From Sarcomyxa edulis (taxonomy: Eukaryota > Basidiomycota > Agaricomycetes > Agaricales > Mycenaceae): DNA of 64,000 bases. Where the stretch lies: NCBI GenBank assembly GCA_009761415.1, contig QUOL01000006.1, forward strand, positions 806,001-870,000, in the 5' to 3' direction. Of this stretch, positions 57,042-64,000 are shown one piece after another. The position numbers and the translations under genes are program-made. The notes beneath the pieces are model-generated. The model was not told the DNA's origin, ran no database searches, and saw nothing but the letters and a program-made list of their open reading frames with translations. Positions within the stretch are counted from its first letter, which is position 1, and each line of letters starts with the position of its first letter.

Positions 57042-58018
57042 TCAAGTTTGTTCGTCGTGTGCAACGATCGCTGAAGCGAGCTCTTCTGGCGTGGGTTTCT
57101 TCGCTACGATATCAACTCGCATACCCAATGCGTCGCGTATAAAATTCGCTGTTGTCGGTCCGATGGCAGCAATAGAAGGCTCTGGTAGGAGCGATGTTGT
57201 CGAAGCTGTCGCGTGGACCATCTTGAAGACAAAGTAGTTTCGCAGAATAGGGAACACAAACTCCGCTGCAGAAGGGGCAAAGAAAACAATCCACCACCGA
57301 TCCGTTTCTGTGATATTTAGAGTCAGGATATGCATTCGCTCGCTACGTTCATAGCTGATTTACCTCTTGAGCCTAAAACAGTATCCAGGTTCTTGGAAAA
57401 ACTAGAAGATCTTTGGGTCTCGTAGACTTTGAGACACCCCAGTTCAACATCTCCATCGCTCAGAATGTTTGACAGGGTGTCACGATTCTTGTCGCCAGTG
57501 AGGTAGAGTAGTCTTCCCTGTGTGCCGTCTAGGTCCGTAAGAATGAAGTGAGCTAATTGTTCGCTAGTTCCGGAATGTTCGCCGCGTATGTCCTTCGGGA
57601 CATGGGGAGAGTCTTTGAAGAGGTGTTCAATGTCGACCAGAGCAGAGGCGGTAGCCTTTCCTACAGCGTAGAAAGGGACAGAAGACCATTCAACTGCGCA
57701 GTAGGGTGAATTCAAGATTTACACTGGCATGGGTAACCGGTACCAACCTGGTCTTACTTCCGCAGGCGGGGAGTTGTTTAGCAGGTCCTCGACCACGTTC
57801 CTCCAGGCTTCGCAAGCACGTCCACTGGTAAGAATTACACCTGCATAGTTCTGCGAGGCTGGGCCGTCTCTGATAATCTGTCTCAAGTCATCGAGGTTTG
57901 TGAGAACGGTTTCGAGCACTGGTATAGATAAGGGGTGATATCCTGCCGAACTGAAGCAACTTTCGTATCGATCTGGGGTATCTTGTGATGGGGACCTAAG
58001 TAGGAGGATATTTGCCAT
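57042..58018 (-). CDS. HEM4: Uroporphyrinogen-III synthase
   Basis: Multi-exon gene for the cytosolic heme-pathway enzyme that closes hydroxymethylbilane into uroporphyrinogen III with inversion of ring D. The start MANILLLRSPSQDTPDRYES and the segments LSIPVLETVLTNLDDL and YAGVILTSGRACEAW match domain 1. SSVPFYAVGKATASAL and GRLLYLTGDKNRDTL are the conserved hinge and phosphate-contact region. The last exon has DRWWIVFFAPSAAEFVF, then PSIAAIGPTTANFIRDALGM and KKPTPEELASAIVAH. This family is poorly conserved in sequence, so the order of these short motifs is the main evidence. It shares a 123 bp promoter region with the divergent carrier gene. Confidence 0.9.
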
Positions 58019-58141
58019 AGTAGATGCGCAAAGGAGTGCTGAAATTCACAAGGTCATGATGAGCGTAAAGGACAAAAGACTTAGAGAAAAAATAAACATT
58101 TCGGGATCGTCGCGTCTTCTCCGGTCCTGCTCTCGTACATC
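58019..58141. promoter_or_regulatory. Shared divergent promoter of HEM4 and the citrate-carrier gene
   Basis: Only 123 bp separate the two start codons, so both genes must be driven from here. An AT-rich patch (AAAAAATAAACATTT) lies in the middle. No motif was recognised with certainty. Confidence 0.6.
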
Positions 58142-59458
58142 ATGGCCTTTCAGAAAGAAAAACCGATCCACTCTCTGATTGCTGGGGCAACAGCTGGAGG
58201 CATTGAAGCGTGAGTTCAGTGGGCTAATTCTTCCTAGTTTCCCACTGAATGAGTCTAGAATGCCAGGTTTGTGACATATCCCACAGAATTCGTAAAAACA
58301 CGCTCTCAATTCAGTGGGAAGGCATGTAGCTTGAGTACCCGTGCCTAATCATCTTGTCTAACCGGAATTCCATCAGAGAGAAAGTCCGATAGCTATCATC
58401 CGAGATACCATAAAGACGAAAGGAGTCGCTGGACTGTACTCAGGATGTATGGCTTTGGTAGTGGGGAACGCTGTAAAGGCGGGGGTACGGTTCGTCAGTT
58501 ATGATCATTTTAAGCATATGCTGGCCGACCCACAGGTAAGAATCTTTGAACTTTGTGGCCCCTCTCGACTTATGCGATCTTAGGGTCAAGTGAGCGCGCC
58601 TCGAAGTCTACTCGGTACGTGCAATCTCCAGTCGCAGACTTCGACCGCCGAATAACGTGCAAATAGCTGGCCTTGGTGCCGGGATGATGGAGGCCATATT
58701 TGCCGTTACTCCGTCAGAAACTATCAAGTGAGTCTCGGCCCTTGCGTTTAGGGCTCCCAAACTGACCCGGCATCTCATAGAACAAAATTAATCGACGATG
58801 CCAAAGGTCCAAATCCTCAGTATCGTGGCTTGATACATGGAACTGGAATGATAGTGCGTCAAGAAGGTATCCGAGGAATTTACCGAGGCTTATTCCCCGT
58901 GGTTCGTCTGCTCTCTGCGATATATAGCTAAAAGTCCTGACAGTCTACTCGTATCTTCTTAGATGATGCGTCAAGGCGCTAACTCTGCCATCCGATTTAC
59001 GACGTATTCGACTTTGAAGCAATTTGTTCAGGGGACCGCGCGTCCCGGGCAAACATTACCTAGTACTATCACATTCGGTATCGGTGCCATCGCAGGGCTC
59101 GTGACAGTGTATTCGACTATGCCTCTAGAGTGCGTTCTCTTCCACTTCGAACGACCGAAAGCTAATCCTGACATCCGGCGCTGTAGTGTTGTCAAGACTA
59201 GAATGCAGTCCCTTGGAGCTCGGGCGCAATATCGCAACTCGTTCCACTGCGCGTACCGGATCTTTACAGAGGAGGGTGTCTTACGGTTCTGGACAGGTAC
59301 AACGCCGAGGCTTGCGCGACTTGTTGTAAGCCATCTTTTGCATTCTATATACCCATGCGTTCGCTGATTCGTCTTTTCGTGATACACAGCTTAGCGGTGG
59401 TATCGTTTTCACAGTGTACGAAAATATTATCAAAGCAATAGGAGGTCGTGCTTCCTAG
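58142..59458 (+). CDS. CTP1: Mitochondrial tricarboxylate (citrate) carrier-like protein
   Basis: Multi-exon member of the mitochondrial carrier family (SLC25), with three tandem ~100-residue repeats each carrying a PxE/DxxK-type signature. Repeat 1 starts KPIHSLIAGATAGGIEAFVT and has YPTEFVKTRSQF. Repeat 2 has AVTPSETIKTKLIDDAK. Repeat 3 has PLDVVKTRMQSLGA. Between them are GVAGLYSGCMALVVGNAVKA and GIRGIYRGLFPVMMRQGANS, the second and fourth helices with the citrate-carrier-like Gln-Gly-Ala-Asn. The end is LSGGIVFTVYENIIKAIGGR. It would exchange citrate or related tricarboxylates across the inner membrane. Subtype (citrate rather than another tricarboxylate) is inferred from signature residues. 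Confidence 0.9.
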
Positions 59459-60134
59459 ATTGTGGTGGCACGCTTCTGTATAATCTCAGGAGACTTCTCC
59501 AGATAATCGATGTCTTTTTATGGGATAGCTTGTTCATTCAGCTCATCGACACGTTCTATTTTGACAAACCTTCCTGTGAGTGCTCCACCTTCAGAACACG
59601 TACTTCGACGAGTTCGATTTCTACTCCAACTCCGAGGGGTGCAGTATCGTCCAGTGCACATTTCACATTCGTGGAGCATACCGGCCATTTCGTAGTCTTA
59701 AGCCCGGCGCTCTCACATACGCACGCTCATCCTACCCGGATGTACTGGACCCCATAGTCACCTACTTTCGAGGCCCTGCATGGCAGCTCTATCAGACTAT
59801 CAACACTGCCTTGAAACCGCGGAACTGCGTCCTGATATTCTCACCACGGAACCGAAAGTCTGTCTACACGTACCCCCCGCCAGGTCTAATTAACTGATTC
59901 TCACACGCACGGTGCACCCGATGGGAGAAACCTTTCCGGAATTCAGAAGACAGATTGATAGGCTATGCAAAGTGAATGTCTTCCCGAATGATTTGCTCAT
60001 GCCATCACCATTGCTATCGCGGGAGTATCGCCCCGATAACGACGTTTACTGATCGACAAGGGTCAGTCCTGCTGTTATATATCCTAGCACTTCCATCCTA
60101 TCACCTCTTTTTTCTTTCTTTCCTCAGGTAAATC
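59459..60134. other. Intergenic, no gene supported
   Basis: About 680 bp. An ATG-initiated frame at 59580-59897 (about 105 codons) has no recognisable motif or splice partner and is not called. The 3' part should carry the promoter of the coiled-coil gene; a CT-rich tract lies at about 60100-60126. Confidence 0.4.
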
Positions 60135-60918
60135 ATGTCGTCTCCTCATACCATTCTCGAAACGACACCTGCCTCTTCTACCGTGACCCTCGACGATACT
60201 GCGAAACAGCAAGACAGTCCCACCACCCGGAGTCCTCCCGATATACCCTCCCCGCCAGTTTGGTCCCACCGCCTCTCAGCATCATTTTCTGCCATGGCGG
60301 AACAAATTTCAGCTGCATCTCGTGCACTAGCACAAGTCCCTCTAGACGCCCCCGTGAACGCCCTCAACACACCCGTCGTTTCCCCCGAAGAGCTCGTCTC
60401 GCGGCTTGATAAAATCGAGCAACAACAAGAACTGCTAGGGGCAGAGATCGACGCCCTCAAGACACAGATGGCAGCTTCTAATTCGAATACCTCGACAGAG
60501 CATCTAGAGAAAAAACTGAATGACATTGTCGAGTCTTTGAAGTTGGAGTAAGCACGCTCAGAGGCTTATACTTATCATGTATTCCTGTACTCACTGGTGT
60601 CTTCGTGGGATCAGTGAATCGCGTTTATACGCACGACTCCAAAACTCCACCGTCACAGTCAGCAAATTACCCATAAAGGCTCCCATTATGGCAAATGGGA
60701 AAATTCCCCCGAATTTCCCGGCTACTAGAGGCGAATTTGAGCATCTTACAAGTGAGTATTGTGTTCATGTTAAGCACTCGAGTAGTCACTGAAACTAGCC
60801 TCTGTATCTCCTAGAGGAACGTTACGAACAGATCCTCAAATCCTATGACCTGCCGGTCAAAGGTGACACAGCGGCGAAAAGAGAAGCAGTCCGAGCGTTT
60901 ATTGGACTTCCTCCATAG
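60135..60918 (+). CDS. Conserved-looking coiled-coil protein, unknown function
   Basis: Three exons (60135-60547, 60615-60751, 60815-60918) encode 217 residues. The N-terminal 60 residues are Ser/Thr/Pro-rich and disordered. Residues ~90-145 form a heptad-rich coiled coil (SRLDKIEQQQELLGAEIDAL, then STEHLEKKLNDIVESLKLDE). The C-terminal third looks folded: IPPNFPATRGEFEHLTKERY, then EQILKSYDLPVKGDTAAKRE and VRAFIGLPP. No signal peptide, membrane span or known enzymatic motif is seen. The splice phases and the ordered C-terminus make it a credible gene. It converges on the NHP6 gene. Confidence 0.72.
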
Positions 60919-61642
60919 ACATAGACGTATTTGGATAAAATAGAGTGGGTGTCAACGAGGCTCTTGGACCAAGTTATATGTACAATGCACATCATTTTCT
61001 GCAAGACGAGCGAAATCTAGAGAGATGTCTGCATTGTATATAACACTGTACGAGTGGTCCCCAGTCAACGTATCACATGGGAGATTGAGTACCTTGCAGT
61101 CGCAGGGAGACATGCAAGCAATACGAGTCGCAATATGCGCACAATCCCACAAATAAAAATCATGGCATTCAAATTGGGGCGGGGGGGAGTATAATACGAT
61201 ATCGATATGGTAACTGGGGGTAAAAAAACGACGATGTACAAGTTGTTCAAGTCTGGGTCTGGGTCTGTGCATTATGTATAATATGTCTTGTCTCGTGTCA
61301 GGGGATGAGGGTGAGGGTGAAGTGTGAAGTGTGGTGAAGATATATATATTTAGTTGATGGTCAATATTTATAATGGGGAGGGGGAAGTGGGACAAGGAGA
61401 CAAGACATGTGGTGAAACAGACTCGAACAACGATATCGGATAAAGGACACACACACACACACACGACATACACGGAGGCACTTGGCGGGGAGAGCGGGAC
61501 AAGATGTATAAAAAAAACGAAACGAAACGGGGAAGAATGGGACCAGACGAAACGCGCGAGCAGACAGACGGACGGTGAGGATAAGAATGAGAACGAAGGA
61601 GCGAGCAAGCAGCAGAAGGAATCAGTAGGTTCAATTTGGGAT
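60919..61642. other. Convergent 3' region with a CA microsatellite
   Basis: About 720 bp holding the 3' untranslated regions of the coiled-coil gene and NHP6. A poly-G patch lies near 61178-61187 and an (AC)9 repeat at 61447-61464. Frames here are shadows without coding character. Confidence 0.5.
61447..61464. repeat. (AC)9 microsatellite
   Basis: Nine uninterrupted AC units, in the predicted 3' flank of NHP6. Confidence 0.9.
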
Positions 61643-62412
61643 TTATTCCTCTTCCTCGTCGTCCTCGCCACTCCCGGCTGCCGCTTTCTTGTTGCCCTGT
61701 AGGTCGTGTTAGCACGTAGGTAGAAGGAGCAAGCGCGAAAGCTATACCTCATATTGAGCCTTATCCTCCTCTGCTCTTGTCTTATCTTTAGCAGCCTGCT
61801 CAACATATGGCTATATATATGCGCGTCAGAATAGGACAACGAACGTCGACGGAAGGATATATGTATGCGCACCTTCTTCTCCTCGTCATCGAGTTCCTTC
61901 CATTTCGCTCCCAAGAGTTTTCCTACCTCACCTGTTTGTTGTGTATGGGTAAGTACGCGTCAGCATCACGGGACATGCACGACTATTACGAACCGAAACC
62001 AGCATCGGGGTTCTCAGTCTTGATTCTCTCTCTCCAGTCTTGAGAGAAGAACATGTATGCGGAGAGAGCGCGTTTGGGTGCTTTGGGATCCTTCTTTGCC
62101 TTGCGAGGAGCTTTCTCAGCCTTCTCGGCGGCTTTGCGCTGTGGAGGGAGACGATGTTAGAACGATTATCGAAGAGTAATAGGCACGAGGAGGTAATATT
62201 ATGTAGCATATAATAAGGTTGAATGAAAAAAGGTGGATATATGCGGGGAAATTGTGGGAAAATGTCAATTTTTCAACCAACAAGATCAATCCCGCACGTA
62301 TCACGACCGCAGGAGAAGGAAATCGATGGTAAAAACACGAAAATGGAGGTAGAAAATGGAATAAAATCGATTATTTGGATCTTACCTTGGGTTTGGTTAC
62401 TTCTTTAGGCAT
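61643..62412 (-). CDS. NHP6: HMG-box non-histone chromatin protein (NHP6/HMGB type)
   Basis: Short gene in about five exons for a single HMG-box protein that bends DNA and assists chromatin remodelling and FACT. It begins MPKEVTKPK, then a Lys/Ala-rich linker ([20 protein letters not shown]). The box reads [20 protein letters not shown], then [20 protein letters not shown] and [19 protein letters not shown]. The acidic tail is SGEDDEEEE. The order basic linker, box, acidic tail matches fungal NHP6. Introns are 80-150 nt in the 5' half. An upstream GAC-rich repeat tract lies near 62580-62605 on the plus strand. Confidence 0.93.
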
Positions 62413-63251
62413 CTGAAACGGGAGTCAGCGACGAGATTGGATCGATAAGAAGGACGAGGAACTGAAGATGGGATGATTGACGATGAGATTGAAGCGAGCA
62501 AGACGAGCGAGGCAGTGGACGCGACGCGTTGTGAGCCAAACAAACAACGCGCTCACTGTTACGGTTGACGGTGAAGAACAGCGACGACGACGACAGCGAC
62601 GACGTCCAGCGATGAAGAGATATCAAAAGCAAAAGTAGATACTCACTGTAGTTGACGAAGAAAGAGGAGAGAGAGGGTGTTGAGAATAAAAAAGACGGGA
62701 GCACGGGTAGGCAGTAGGGAGGCCTCTGTATAGGCAGGCGTGTAGTTTTAGCAGAGGGCGCTGCGTTTGGGTGGGAGCACTCGCTTTTAGTGGTGGGAAT
62801 CTTTTTCAAACTCAGTCACGCACGGACGCGCGCCGGCCATAGCATTTCAATCTCCGCACACCCCTGTAGCGGCGATGTTGGACGGATGCTAATTGTGGCG
62901 TACGCTAGTTGGTGAACCCCGAATTGCAACCAGTAATGACACGAAACGTTCTGTTCATTGAGCCAGAAATACCAAAGACCATCACAATAGGATATATCTC
63001 TGTCATAAACAAATGAACGCATCTCGATGGGAGATATCCGGAGATCTAGAGTTGCACCGAGAATAACCTCACAAACCCAAGGGACAAGGAACAGCAACGT
63101 ATGAGCTATGCGATTCAGTACTTGACCAAAACGGGGAGCGCGACAATTCGGGTGACAAGACCTTGTGATATTCAGCGAAGGAAGCACACCTGATCTAGGA
63201 GTTGCTTCCGTACATATGCCGCACACGCACAGTTTGCCTACATAGCGAGAT
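62413..63251. promoter_or_regulatory. NHP6 promoter and 3' flank of the SurE-like gene
   Basis: About 840 bp, strongly CT-rich on the NHP6 coding strand (62640-62700), with a CGACGACGACGACAGCGACG-type repeat near 62580-62605. The rest is the 3' flank of the SurE-like gene. No further gene is supported. Confidence 0.45.
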
Positions 63252-64000
63252 TTATGCAGGGAGGCATGTCAGCAACCCGCTCAATTTCTCCAAAACAAAT
63301 CCCTGAGTTGCAGAATCGACATCCAACTTGGTGCTCGCTGATAAAGAAAGAAAGAATCAATTAAAGCCGTCCAAATAGAATGAACATAAACATACCATTG
63401 AAAACCGATACACTTGCAAAACACCCATCCGTATTCACGACGGTCGACTCCGTCGGCAAAGTACTCCCCCCACATGTCTCCACATCCACTGCACTTGAAT
63501 CCGAGTAAATCCTCGACAACACGAAATCAAAGTCAGATACAGAGGTGCAATTGTCTATCGCTGGATAGTTCACGTTCAACGAGACGTTGGGCGGAAGAAT
63601 TGGAGCGGAAGTTGACGAGAGAAGAACGGAGAGGAATTTGACGGTGAGCGCGGCATAGGTGAGCGCGGCGAGGGTCGACGTGGACGTTGGGCTGGAATCG
63701 AGGGTTGTGTAGGATACCTCAGAGCCAGAGATACCGGAGAATGCAGCAGACGGGATTCCCTCCTTGACAGCCTCGGAAGCCGCACCACTGGACCAAGATG
63801 AATACTGTTTGTAGATGCATCTGACTGGTATACAAGGACACTTACATAGTTCCAGAGAAGAACGTACTTATCCCGAGATTACCTGTCGAGACAACAATCA
63901 AAAGACGCACAACACGCAAGTGTCTACTGCACTCACTTCCGACATTTGGTCCACTGACGACGAAATCAGGTTTCTCTCCGTCGAAGAACTTCGGAGCAAG
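63252..64000 (-). CDS. SurE-like 5'/3'-nucleotidase (survival protein family), 3' part
   Basis: The 5' end lies beyond the window. Visible exons read LAPKFFDGEKPDFVVSGPNV then GS, which is the conserved SurE loop (D/E...SGPNxG) near the metal-nucleotide site. NLGISTFFSGTI and SGAASEAVKEGIPSAAFSGI follow, matching the SurE core that holds the catalytic site. The C-terminal part (NVNYPAIDNCTSVSDFDFVL, then SVVNTDGCFASVSVFNAST-like residues) is the fungal extension with Cys residues. The protein ends LSGLLTCLPA. Fungal members of this type are often secreted acid phosphatase-like proteins. Secretion cannot be judged here because the N-terminus is missing. Confidence 0.82.

Noticed and set aside
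59580..59897. 106-codon plus-strand frame downstream of the carrier gene
   Set aside because: No recognisable motif, no splice partner and an unusual composition. It lies in the intergenic region before the coiled-coil gene and is not called.
1..64000. tRNA, rRNA or CRISPR loci
   Set aside because: I looked for B-box-like GGTTCGANTCC on both strands and for spaced direct repeats and found only partial B-box matches without a cloverleaf context. CRISPR is not expected in fungal nuclear DNA.

Overview
This 64 kb window is nuclear DNA from a filamentous basidiomycete, most likely an Agaricomycete. Nearly every gene is cut by several introns of about 50-70 nt with GT..AG ends and CTNAC-like branch sites. 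Genes are packed on both strands. The content is typical of mushroom-forming fungi: F-box/leucine-rich proteins, a microsomal P450, a fructosyl-amino-acid-oxidase-type flavoenzyme, GH30 and KRE6-type GH16 glucan enzymes, and small lineage-specific secreted and coiled-coil proteins. The species cannot be named from the sequence alone. I found no tRNA, rRNA or CRISPR array.

Layout. 0.7-7 kb is a mitochondrial block: the F1-ATPase inhibitor IF1 and ATP synthase subunit h (ATP14) diverge from a 134 bp promoter, and the mitochondrial RNA polymerase RPO41 follows convergently. 7.2-13.1 kb holds an F-box/LRR protein, a small conserved fungal protein and a complete cytochrome P450. 13.1-17.3 kb is gene-poor. 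17.3-19 kb carries two divergent coiled-coil proteins with basic, nuclear-signal-like motifs. 19.5-24.7 kb carries a FAD-dependent amadoriase-type oxidase and a secreted GH30 glucanase. A complete Tc1/mariner-type transposon (24777-26307, TA target duplication, intact three-intron transposase) sits 84 bp upstream of the GH30 start codon. 26.9-32.4 kb: AP-1 beta-adaptin, a small membrane protein, a CsbD-like protein and histone H2A.Z. 32.4-35.8 kb is a second gene-poor stretch. 35.8-41.4 kb: a His/Pro/Ser-rich protein, adenylosuccinate lyase, and a protein carrying an integrase-type HHCC zinc finger without a catalytic core. 42-50.4 kb: a KIN4-type kinase and an M1 aminopeptidase with a possible mitochondrial presequence. 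51.7-64 kb: a secreted acidic protein, a KRE6/SKN1-like protein, uroporphyrinogen-III synthase diverging from a mitochondrial citrate-carrier-like protein, a coiled-coil protein, the HMG-box protein NHP6, and the 3' part of a SurE-like nucleotidase that runs off the window.

Most genes are housekeeping. The unusual signals are the short divergent promoters (IF1/ATP14 with a cluster of GTGAC/GTCAC pentamers around a perfect 12 bp palindrome; HEM4/carrier), a perfect 28 bp palindrome carrying two TGACTCA-type sites, the intact transposon in the GH30 promoter, the domesticated-looking integrase finger protein, and the mirrored coiled-coil pair. Exon models were read by eye from splice signals and conserved motifs. 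Where exon lengths are given they sum to a whole number of codons.
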